6,552 bases of DNA from Synergistaceae bacterium (GTDB taxonomy: Bacteria; Synergistota; Synergistia; Synergistales; Aminobacteriaceae). The stretch spans positions 1 to 6,552 of the forward strand of contig JAFSQO010000266.1 of assembly GCA_017446645.1 (NCBI GenBank). Direction: 5' to 3'. Both the position numbers and the translations under genes were made by a program. Within the stretch, counting starts at the first letter, position 1, and the number at the start of each line of letters is the position of its first letter. The notes below the pieces were generated by a model. The model had not been told where the DNA came from. It did not search any database and saw only the letters and a program-made list of their open reading frames with translations. Shown piece after piece: positions 1 through 5,603 of the stretch.

Positions 1-1174
1 CTGCAACCTCAAGGGCGGAGTAGGAAAGACTACTTCATGTCAGAATATAGCCTGTGCTTTTGCCTTAATGGGTAAGAAAGTCGCCGTAATCGACATGGAC
101 CCCCAAAGCAATTTGAGTGCAGGCTTCGGCCTCATTCCCAGGGCAGACGAGGTGCAGGTCTTTGACTTGTTGTCAGGTAATGCGGAATGGGACGACGTGA
201 AGAGACGCAAAGAGGGTATTGACATAATCCCCGGCTCTCTGAATCTTTCGCTGGCTGAGTTGAACAGTCAAAGCCCCGTCAATCACGATACAGCATTGAG
301 GGACGCTTTGAGCAAAGTAGACCCTTCAAGATATGATTATATCTTTCTGGATAGTCCGCCTCAGCTCGGCATATTTACCAGAAACGTGCTGACTGCCTGT
401 GAAAAAATCATAGTACCTATGGACGGAGGGCATTACAGTTTGTTGGGTTTGCAGCTCCTGAATGACTCTATTGATTTACTGCATGAACACCTTAATCCGG
501 AACTTGAGATTATAGGCATTCTTATGACTAACTATAACTCAAGGCTCTATATTGCCCGTCAGGTCTACAATGAGGTAAAGGCTTCTTTCAGGAATATTTT
601 ATTTGACGCTTCAATCGGCCAGAACGTCAGCCTAATCGAAGCCTCACGTGCAGGCAAATCAATTTTCGCCTACTCACCCAAGGCAAAAGCTGCAGAACAG
701 TACAAACTTGCTGCTGAAGAGTTATTAAAGCGTTTAGGTGACCACGAAGAACCGAAGCCTAAAGCCAATAAAGGCAAGAAGGGCAAGGGTAAGGCAAAGA
801 CTTCTCAGCCTGAACAGGAACAGCCTCAAGAAAAGTCGGAGATTTCAATCGATGAGCCTCCTAAAGCCCCAGAGACACCATCACAGGAACTTGAAGGTCT
901 ATCACTCAAAGAAAAGATTATAGACATGCTCGATGAATCTCAAAAAGATACATGGATTGCTATGTTGGGTGCTGTAATTGAGATAGTTCAGTCAAAACTT
1001 GATGCAGCTGCTTTGAGGGAGGACTTTGACTCCTGCGATAAGTCTCAATATGCGTTTTATGCTTTGTCGGACGAGGGGACTTTGCTGCCTGTAATGGACT
1101 CAGAAAAACTTGTGGATAACGTCAGGCTCGTCTTAAAATGGGACGATAACGGAGTAGTCAACGCTTATATGTAA
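1..1174 (+). CDS. ParA/Soj-family partition ATPase with long C-terminal extension (5' partial)
   Basis: The reading frame is open from position 2, ahead of the first ATG at 68, so the gene starts outside the window; 390 residues are visible. The deviant Walker A motif KGGVGKTT (visible residues 4-11) lies before that ATG, so a start at 68 would delete the nucleotide-binding loop and cannot be right. Also visible are the A' motif DMDPQSN (31-37) and a Walker B-like YIFLDSPPQLG (113-123). These define the ParA/MinD-type P-loop ATPases, which dimerise on ATP and bind DNA or membranes to position cargo. P-loops sit near residue 10 in this family, so only a few codons are missing. The core ends near residue 245. 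Beyond it come a lysine/glycine-rich then Pro/Glu-rich linker (about 250-295) and a 95-residue C-terminal domain that I do not recognise. Soj proteins are usually about 250-270 residues. No parB follows; a terminator begins 10 nt after the TAA. Partition or positioning is inferred; the cargo is unknown. Confidence 0.9.
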   Translation, partial: CNLKGGVGKTTSCQNIACAFALMGKKVAVIDMDPQSNLSAGFGLIPRADEVQVFDLLSGNAEWDDVKRRKEGIDIIPGSLNLSLAELNSQSPVNHDTALRDALSKVDPSRYDYIFLDSPPQLGIFTRNVLTACEKIIVPMDGGHYSLLGLQLLNDSIDLLHEHLNPELEIIGILMTNYNSRLYIARQVYNEVKASFRNILFDASIGQNVSLIEASRAGKSIFAYSPKAKAAEQYKLAAEELLKRLGDHEEPKPKANKGKKGKGKAKTSQPEQEQPQEKSEISIDEPPKAPETPSQELEGLSLKEKIIDMLDESQKDTWIAMLGAVIEIVQSKLDAAALREDFDSCDKSQYAFYALSDEGTLLPVMDSEKLVDNVRLVLKWDDNGVVNAYM

Positions 1175-1184
1175 TGAATGAATA

Positions 1185-1230
1185 CAGAGCATATTTCGAT
1201 AGGGGAGATATGGCTCTGTTTTTTATTTTT
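1185..1230 (+). terminator. Intrinsic terminator of the parA-like gene
   Basis: A stem of CAGAGC-ATAT (1185-1194) pairs with ATAT-G-GCTCTG (1208-1218), with one bulged G. It is followed at once by TTTTTT, A, TTTTT (1219-1230). It starts 10 nt after the parA stop codon. The U-rich tail is on the + strand only, so it serves the parA-like gene. Confidence 0.85.
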
Positions 1231-1237
1231 ACGGTGC

Positions 1238-1278
1238 AAAAAAAAATCCCTCCTGAGCAATTACTCACTCAAGAGGGA
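1238..1278 (-). terminator. Intrinsic terminator of the TRAP/ankyrin operon
   Basis: An 11-bp stem with a single mismatch is formed by 1247-1257 and 1268-1278 around a 10-nt loop. Read on the minus strand it is followed by nine T residues (the A run at 1238-1246). It begins 18 nt beyond the stop of the dctM-like gene and is the expected end of the minus-strand operon. On the + strand the stem is followed by an A-rich stretch, so it should act mainly in the minus direction. Confidence 0.88.
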
Positions 1279-1296
1279 AAAAAGATTTTCTCTTAC

Positions 1297-2598
1297 TTAA
1301 ACACTATAACCGAAATACATCGGAAGCCACAAACTAATCGCAGGTACAAACGTCAACAACAAAAGCGTTATCAACATGCAAAGATAGAACGGCAATGTTG
1401 CTTTAACGACCTTCTCCATTGGCAGTTTTGCAACCGCTGAACCAATAAACAACACCGAACCGACCGGAGGTGTTAATAAGCCTATACCGCAATTAAGGAT
1501 TACCATGATACCAAACTGAATCGCGCTGATCCCTATTGACTGAGCAACGGGCAGCAAAATCGGCGTAGCTATCAAGATAATCGGGGCCATGTCCATAATG
1601 CAGCCGAGCAATAATAAAATCGCATTAAGCATTAAGGCAACGATTATTGGATTGTCCGAAACGCTCTTGATTAAGTTCGCAGCCTTCGCAGGAACGTGCA
1701 GGGTCGTCAGGCAATAACCGAATGCAGCTGACGTAGCAATCAAGATTAACACTATCGCAAGGGTGTCAATGCAGGTGTCAAGAGCCTTCCATACGCCCTT
1801 CCAGTTCAGACCCTTATAAATGAAGACTGAGACGAATAACGAGTAAACAACAGCAATAGCCGCTGACTCAGTTGCAGTGAAGACACCGCCGACAACTCCG
1901 ACAACGACGATTAAAACCGCTGCCAACGCCCAGAATGATTGAGCTAATTCTTTCAGGAAAAATTTGAAGCTGAACGGTTCACCCTTTGGATAATTGCGCT
2001 TAACTGAGATTATATACGAACCGACCATTAACGATATTGCTAATAATGCTCCGGGAATATAGCCTGCCATGAAGAGTGCTCCTACTGAAATGCCGCTCGC
2101 TGTAGTCGCGTAAATAACCATGTTGTGGCTTGGAGGGACAAGTAAGCCTTCGCATGATGACGTAATAGTTACTGCCGTTGAAAAATCCGCGTCATACCCC
2201 TGATCTACCATCATGGGGATCAATATAGAACCCAGTGAAGCCGTATCTGCTGAAGCTGAACCTGAAATTCCGCCGAAGAAATACGAAGCTACAACGTTGA
2301 CCATTGCAAGGCCGCCGCGCATCCAGCCAACGAGAGAATTAGCCAAGGCAATTAGTTTATCTGAAATTCCTCCCGTACCCATTAAGACTCCCATTGTGAT
2401 AAAGAACGGAACGGCCATTAACGAGAATGACCAGATACCTTTGACCATCTGCTGGGGCATCGTAACGAGTGCCTGCCCCTGAGACATCAAGCAAAATACA
2501 GTCGAGAGTCCAACAGCGTAGGCAATCGGGAAGCGTAGCAAAATCATTGCAAAAAATGAACCGAGTAAAACTAGGGTAGCAATATCTTCAGGACTCAT
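1297..2598 (-). CDS. dctM: TRAP transporter large permease subunit, DctM family
   Basis: This encodes the 12-helix-class membrane subunit of a tripartite ATP-independent periplasmic transporter, which forms the sodium-driven solute pathway together with DctQ. The protein is hydrophobic throughout. It carries the two inverted-repeat signatures of the family: GGISGSASADTA (residues 109-120) in the first half and NCGIGLLTPPVGS (369-381) in the second. These helical-hairpin regions hold the sodium sites in characterised SiaQM structures. GVFTATESAA (about 238-247) is also typical. I place the start at the ATG at 2596-2598, giving 433 residues, because AAGGTG lies 9 nt upstream. The longer alternative starts at a GTG (2608-2610) that is itself part of that Shine-Dalgarno sequence. 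Length fits the family (about 425-435). It is the last gene of the operon and is separated from dctQ by three ankyrin genes, whereas dctQ and dctM are normally adjacent or fused. Substrate cannot be read. Confidence 0.95.
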   Translation of the reverse strand: MSPEDIATLVLLGSFFAMILLRFPIAYAVGLSTVFCLMSQGQALVTMPQQMVKGIWSFSLMAVPFFITMGVLMGTGGISDKLIALANSLVGWMRGGLAMVNVVASYFFGGISGSASADTASLGSILIPMMVDQGYDADFSTAVTITSSCEGLLVPPSHNMVIYATTASGISVGALFMAGYIPGALLAISLMVGSYIISVKRNYPKGEPFSFKFFLKELAQSFWALAAVLIVVVGVVGGVFTATESAAIAVVYSLFVSVFIYKGLNWKGVWKALDTCIDTLAIVLILIATSAAFGYCLTTLHVPAKAANLIKSVSDNPIIVALMLNAILLLLGCIMDMAPIILIATPILLPVAQSIGISAIQFGIMVILNCGIGLLTPPVGSVLFIGSAVAKLPMEKVVKATLPFYLCMLITLLLLTFVPAISLWLPMYFGYSV

Positions 2599-2607
2599 TT
2601 TTAATAT

Positions 2608-2613
2608 CACCTT
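2608..2613 (-). promoter_or_regulatory. Ribosome binding site that fixes the dctM start
   Basis: AAGGTG on the minus strand lies 9 nt before the ATG at 2598. The upstream in-frame GTG (2610-2608) is embedded in this motif and has no comparable motif of its own at proper spacing. The ATG is therefore the better start. Confidence 0.65.
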
Positions 2614-2623
2614 GTCTTTCTGT

Positions 2624-2651
2624 TTTAGATTTTAGATTTTAGGTTTTAAAT
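2624..2651. repeat. Four-copy 7-bp tandem repeat between ankyrin gene and dctM
   Basis: On the + strand the copies are TTTAGAT, TTTAGAT, TTTAGGT and TTTAAAT. The first two are identical and the others differ by one base each from the consensus. The tract fills most of the short spacer between the stop of the proximal ankyrin gene (2658) and the ribosome binding site of dctM (2613). No stem-loop is evident in it. Confidence 0.75.
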
Positions 2652-2657
2652 TTCAAG

Positions 2658-3359
2658 TTAAATTTTATTTTTCATTGCACGCATCAGAACTTTTTTGACT
2701 TCTTCATCATCATTATCTTCTGCGTAGTAAAGTACCGTGTTACCGTCAATGTCCTTAGCATTTGGGTCAGCACCTTCATCAATTAATAACTGTGCTATCT
2801 TGGCTGAATCTTCGCACCAGATATTAGCAGCTATTGACATTAGGGCTGTCTGGCCTGCATTATTCGCTGCATTGACATCTGCCCCTGCCTCAATGAAGAG
2901 TTTAATAGTCTCTATTTTAGGATTTGAGCCTCCCCCGCACATTAAGATTAACGCAGTTTCCCCCGAAGAGTCTTGCATGTTCAAATCTGCTCCTGCTTTG
3001 ACGAGGGCCTTGATAATCTTAACCAGTGCCTCTTCACCAGGCATTACCGGCATTCCGGTCAGCATTAACGCTGTTGTCCCCGATGATTTAGCCTGAGCAT
3101 TGACATTTACTCCGGCGTTAATCAGGGCTTTGACTGCCTCATAGTTATTATTTCTCACTGCATACATCAGGGGAGTTTCGCCTTCTTTGTCGTAGGCGTT
3201 GATGTCTGCCCCGCGTTTTATCAGCGAGTTAATTTGCCTTGACGTTACGCTTTCTTTCTTGACGGCCTTGAATAATTCCCTAGTCGTTGACGAATTAGCT
3301 GCGAATGACATAGACGCAATCACAAAAACTATAACGAGAGCAAAGAGTATTTTCTTCAT
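2658..3359 (-). CDS. Exported ankyrin-repeat protein (third of the tandem set)
   Basis: The 233-residue product has a Sec signal peptide: MKK, a hydrophobic core, then SMSFA with likely cleavage after residue 20. No cysteine follows, so a soluble periplasmic protein is predicted. The mature part is almost entirely ankyrin repeats. Repeat units with the TPL/TAL helix-1 motif begin near residues 62, 96, 135 and 171, and loops such as GADINAYD, GVNVNAQA, GADLNMQD, GADVNAAN and GADPNAKD separate them. A leading half-repeat (TRELFKAV, 26-33) and a C-terminal cap (GNTVLYYAEDN...AM, about 206-229) close the stack. Ankyrin stacks bind proteins; the partner is unknown. It starts only 7 nt after the stop of the preceding ankyrin gene and has no good Shine-Dalgarno of its own, so translational coupling is likely. 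It lies inside a TRAP transporter operon, immediately upstream of dctM. Confidence 0.9.
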   Translation of the reverse strand: MKKILFALVIVFVIASMSFAANSSTTRELFKAVKKESVTSRQINSLIKRGADINAYDKEGETPLMYAVRNNNYEAVKALINAGVNVNAQAKSSGTTALMLTGMPVMPGEEALVKIIKALVKAGADLNMQDSSGETALILMCGGGSNPKIETIKLFIEAGADVNAANNAGQTALMSIAANIWCEDSAKIAQLLIDEGADPNAKDIDGNTVLYYAEDNDDEEVKKVLMRAMKNKI

Positions 3360-3366
3360 TATAATT

Positions 3367-3816
3367 CTATTTCATTGCTTCCCTGATAATTTCCGCGATC
3401 TCTTCTGTCCTGGCGAAGTCAAGAGCTGTCTGGCCCTTATCGTTCTTGATGTCAGTACGTGCCCCGAAGTCAATTAGGATTCTGGTAACTTCAGGATTCG
3501 TGTAATTATAGTAAGCCGCCTTCATAAGAGCCGTATTGCCGAATTCATCGCGCATGTTTATTCTTACTTCCTCGTCGCCTTCTTTGAGAAAAGTATAAAG
3601 CACGTCAGGATTGGGATTCATTGCTGCCCAGTCCAAGGGAGTCCAGCCGTTTTTGTCCCTGTGATTGAGCTTTGCGCCCTGCCTGATAGGTGCAATAACG
3701 TCCTCTGGCATTGAGTTCTCGTTCTTTACTGCCTTGAATAAGTCGCTTGTAGGACTTGCAAATACACTCGAAGCCGTAACGAGAATGATTAATAACGAGA
3801 TAAAAAATTTTTTCAT
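3367..3816 (-). CDS. Short exported ankyrin-repeat protein (second of the tandem set)
   Basis: The 149-residue product starts at the ATG 3814-3816. AAGGAGGA lies 10 nt upstream, and translation from this ATG begins directly with a signal peptide (MKKFF, hydrophobic core, SSVFA, cleavage after about residue 20). A TTG seven codons further upstream lies at the edge of the Shine-Dalgarno sequence and would add residues in front of the signal peptide. The mature protein keeps the family frame of its neighbours: a leading SDLFKAV segment (24-30), repeats around WTPLDWAA (58-65) and NTALMKAAY (94-102), and a C-terminal cap KGQTALDFA...AM (127-148). It has about two fewer repeats than the flanking paralogues. 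It is predicted periplasmic and protein-binding, with no recognised catalytic residues. The role is unknown; its position in the TRAP operon suggests co-expression with the transporter. Confidence 0.88.
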   Translation of the reverse strand: MKKFFISLLIILVTASSVFASPTSDLFKAVKNENSMPEDVIAPIRQGAKLNHRDKNGWTPLDWAAMNPNPDVLYTFLKEGDEEVRINMRDEFGNTALMKAAYYNYTNPEVTRILIDFGARTDIKNDKGQTALDFARTEEIAEIIREAMK

Positions 3817-3826
3817 GAGTATAAAA

Positions 3827-3834
3827 TCCTCCTT
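3827..3834 (-). promoter_or_regulatory. Strong ribosome binding site of the second ankyrin gene
   Basis: AAGGAGGA on the minus strand is 10 nt before the ATG at 3816. It is the strongest Shine-Dalgarno among the three ankyrin genes; the two flanking paralogues lack a clear one. It also decides against the upstream TTG start. Confidence 0.75.
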
Positions 3835-3870
3835 CAATTTATAATAAATAAATATATAGTAAAAATTCTT
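3835..3870. other. AT-rich intergenic spacer between ankyrin genes
   Basis: This stretch is almost entirely A and T. Read on the minus strand it contains a TATAAA-like hexamer about 16 nt after a T-rich TTTTTA. These could be a weak internal promoter for the two distal ankyrin genes and dctM, but such hexamers occur by chance in DNA this AT-rich. Confidence 0.25.
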
Positions 3871-4569
3871 TTACTGAATCATTGCGTCGTAAAGAGCTTT
3901 TCTAACGTTGTCATTATCCGCAAAGTCAAACACCGTAAGCCCTGTCCGAGTCTGCAGGTTAATCTTAGCACCAGCTTTTAGTAATATTTTGAAGATTTCA
4001 GGATTTATGATTCTTTCGTCATAAGACTCGTAAATCGTCATTGTCCTTGCTGCTTCCATTAAGATACTGGTCCCGAAGTCGTCAGAAATATTTACGTCAG
4101 CACTTGCGTTGATTAAGGCAACGAGAATCTCAGGTTCAAGAAGTCCTGTACCCATGACGCTGAATGTCAGAGCAGTCCTTCCTGACTCGTCCCTGTCATT
4201 GACTGGGGCACCGGCAATTAATAATGCTTTCAGGATTTCAGGGTTCTGATTAGAAAACGCAGCGTGCATTAACGGAGTCATTTTCTTATCATCACGGGCA
4301 TTAATATCAGCTCCGGCCTTGATGAGGGTATTAATGAACTCAGGATTCCTGACGCTTGAGACTGCGAACATCAAAGGCGTTTGGCCAAAGAATGACGGAT
4401 CTTTAGCATTGATATCGATGCTGTGATTCATAATCTCCTGAATTTTTTCCGGTGCAGCGTCCCGGCTCAGGCATAGATTAAACAACTCGCTTTCAGGATT
4501 TATATTTTTTCCGGAAGCAAGCGGGGTCATGACCAGCAAAATAATTAACGCAATGTGAAGGGATTTCAT
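3871..4569 (-). CDS. Exported ankyrin-repeat protein (first of the tandem set)
   Basis: The 232-residue product begins with a signal peptide (MKSLH, hydrophobic stretch, PLASG, cleavage near residue 20) and no lipobox cysteine. Ankyrin repeats follow, with TPLMFAV (64-70), TPLMHAA (98-104), TALTFSV (132-138), TSILMEAA (167-174) and a C-terminal cap LTVFDFADND...AM (211-230). Each second helix opens with a PE pair, mostly NPE (NPEFINTLIKAGADIN, NPEILKALLIAGAPVN, EPEILVALINASADVN, NPEIFKILLKAGAKIN), a regular spelling that differs from the common G-H-x-E-V-V form. It follows the dctQ-like gene by 17 nt and has no convincing Shine-Dalgarno, so it may depend on translation of dctQ. A periplasmic protein-protein interaction role is predicted from the fold; the partner is unknown. 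Confidence 0.9.
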   Translation of the reverse strand: MKSLHIALIILLVMTPLASGKNINPESELFNLCLSRDAAPEKIQEIMNHSIDINAKDPSFFGQTPLMFAVSSVRNPEFINTLIKAGADINARDDKKMTPLMHAAFSNQNPEILKALLIAGAPVNDRDESGRTALTFSVMGTGLLEPEILVALINASADVNISDDFGTSILMEAARTMTIYESYDERIINPEIFKILLKAGAKINLQTRTGLTVFDFADNDNVRKALYDAMIQ

Positions 4570-4586
4570 TGACTCTGATTATTATT

Positions 4587-5114
4587 TTATTTCTCTTTCT
4601 TGGGGACAAAAATTTCCTCAAGCCTCATAAAAATCTGCTCGATCTCAAATATTGCCATACTGCCTCCAGCAATCGGGATAGGCAAATACATCCAGACTCG
4701 GCTCAATGTCGGGATACTCTCGTACTTTCCGAAGCGGGCCAACGGTGACTGGCATACTTTAATTCCGTAAACGAGCATGATTATTCCCAGTGCAAAGACT
4801 GCTATATCAGACAATAAGTCAAGAAACTTTACGAGACCTTCAGGTAAATATTCATCAAAAGCTGTCATTCTGATATGGGCACGTCTCCTGATTGCAAGTG
4901 TAGCTGAGAGTACGGCCATGTAGACCATGAAAGTCAAGACCATCTGTTCACTCCATGCAGGGTCCGGGATCCATGAGATATAACGTCCTGCGACTGACAT
5001 GGAAGTTATCACGATGTCTGCGATTAATAATAATTTGCAGATTAACATAACGATTTTATCCGTAATATCATAAAGTGGCTTAATCATTGAAACTGCCTTG
5101 AAAAAACCTTGCAT
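4587..5114 (-). CDS. dctQ: TRAP transporter small permease subunit, DctQ family
   Basis: This is the four-helix small membrane subunit that pairs with DctM. Of its 175 residues, hydrophobic segments lie near 20-44, 56-76, 98-120 and 139-158. The family signature is present: a tryptophan and acidic residue at the start of helix 2 (PAWSEQM, 52-58), then IRRRAHIRM (75-83), matching the conserved R-x-x-x-H-I pattern after helix 2. The length is typical (about 160-180). The ATG overlaps the TAA of the preceding membrane-protein gene by one base (TAATG), and AAGGAGGA sits 9 nt upstream inside that gene, so the two are translationally linked. What is odd is that its partner dctM is about 2 kb downstream, beyond three ankyrin genes. 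In characterised TRAP systems DctQ is a scaffold for DctM and contributes to docking of the binding protein. Confidence 0.92.
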   Translation of the reverse strand: MQGFFKAVSMIKPLYDITDKIVMLICKLLLIADIVITSMSVAGRYISWIPDPAWSEQMVLTFMVYMAVLSATLAIRRRAHIRMTAFDEYLPEGLVKFLDLLSDIAVFALGIIMLVYGIKVCQSPLARFGKYESIPTLSRVWMYLPIPIAGGSMAIFEIEQIFMRLEEIFVPKKEK

Positions 5115-5527
5115 TAAGTATCTTCCTCCTTTGTAGGTCTATATATTGCAGAACATAGAGCCGCGATAATATAAAACGTCCCCCAGAGTGCAGCCTCGCG
5201 AAATATTAACCCGTTTGACTTCCCTGAATTAACTGCAGCGAAGGCCCCGAAACTTAACAGGACACTTGATACAAAGCAGCCAGTTGCCTTAGAACCCAGT
5301 AAAGCCAGAAACGCACCGAGTGCAGCAATAGAAGCAGCGGCAACAAGAACAATAATCGCTATGCCTATTCCAGAGGGCATTCGTCTTAAAGCAGGATTGT
5401 AATCGCCCGACATCATCATGACGAACAAGCTGCAAAGACTGAAGGCCGGCATGTTGCCCAGGCTAATTCTCTGCAAGATAGTTAAGACTGCCCCTAAGAG
5501 AGCGAAGATTCCTGCGGCTATGTTCAT
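5114..5527 (-). CDS. Small four-helix membrane protein of unknown family inside the TRAP operon
   Basis: I do not recognise this 137-residue protein. It is strongly hydrophobic, with probable membrane segments near residues 2-18, 53-77, 82-100 and 110-128, and perhaps a short one at 27-40. Many Gly, Ala and Ser residues occur in the helices. The loop DYNPALRRMPSG (42-53) is the most polar internal stretch, and the C-terminus is charged (PTKEEDT). It lacks the DctQ signature (no W-acidic pair, no R-x-x-x-H-I), so it is not a second small permease. The start is supported by AGGAGGT 12 nt upstream of the ATG. It overlaps dctQ by one base and so is tightly bound to transporter expression. It could be an accessory or stabilising subunit of the TRAP complex; that is inference from position only. 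Confidence 0.82.
   Translation of the reverse strand: MNIAAGIFALLGAVLTILQRISLGNMPAFSLCSLFVMMMSGDYNPALRRMPSGIGIAIIVLVAAASIAALGAFLALLGSKATGCFVSSVLLSFGAFAAVNSGKSNGLIFREAALWGTFYIIAALCSAIYRPTKEEDT
5124..5131 (-). promoter_or_regulatory. Ribosome binding site of dctQ inside the upstream gene
   Basis: AAGGAGGA on the minus strand is 9 nt before the dctQ ATG. It lies within the last codons (Lys-Glu-Glu region) of the four-helix membrane protein gene, which ends in the TAATG overlap. Confidence 0.75.
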
Positions 5528-5539
5528 GAAAAAATATGT

Positions 5540-5546
5540 ACCTCCT
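5540..5546 (-). promoter_or_regulatory. Ribosome binding site of the four-helix membrane protein gene
   Basis: AGGAGGT on the minus strand lies 12 nt before the ATG at 5527, slightly longer than the usual spacing. It supports the chosen start. Confidence 0.65.
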
Positions 5547-5557
5547 GATAAATGAAA

Positions 5558-5581
5558 GCGGGAGTATTAAACTCCTCCCGC
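5558..5581 (-). promoter_or_regulatory. Intercistronic hairpin after dctP
   Basis: A perfect 7-bp GC-rich stem (GCGGGAG at 5558-5564 with CTCCCGC at 5575-5581) encloses a 10-nt loop. It lies 22 nt past the dctP stop and just before the next gene's ribosome binding site. Read on the minus strand, what follows is only weakly U-rich (TTTCATTTAT), so it looks like a leaky attenuator or a 3'-end stabilising hairpin rather than a full terminator. Such elements commonly let a binding protein be made in excess over its membrane subunits. Confidence 0.6.
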
Positions 5582-5603
5582 AAAAATTCACGCTGTAAAA
5601 CTC

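Noticed and set aside
68..70. ATG at 68 as the start of the ParA-like protein.
   Set aside because: The frame is open upstream and encodes the Walker A motif KGGVGKTT at 11-34, which is essential for the family. The true start is outside the window.
738..923. Short + strand frame inside the lysine-rich linker of the parA-like gene.
   Set aside because: It is a +1-type shadow of a low-complexity coding stretch; its Arg/Lys/Ser-rich product arises from the codon pattern of the linker.
1174..1440. Open reading frame of 88 codons on the + strand directly after the parA-like gene, overlapping its stop by one base.
   Set aside because: It runs through both intrinsic terminators and then antisense to the end of dctM. 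The predicted peptide is just the translation of hairpins and the dctM reverse strand, with no domain and no ribosome binding site.
2213..2482. Open reading frames on the + strand opposite dctM and opposite the ankyrin genes (for example 2213-2482, 2737-3096, 3199-3477).
   Set aside because: All are antisense to well-supported genes, have no ribosome binding sites and show composition expected of shadow frames.
2624..2651. Heptad repeat considered as a CRISPR or phage-type attachment site.
   Set aside because: The units are 7 bp with no spacers and no nearby cas, integrase or transposase gene; it is a simple tandem repeat.
2658..4569. Insertion sequence or integron cassette as the origin of the ankyrin block.
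   Set aside because: I see no transposase, terminal inverted repeats, target duplication or cassette recombination site at the block's edges. Composition looks like the neighbours by eye.
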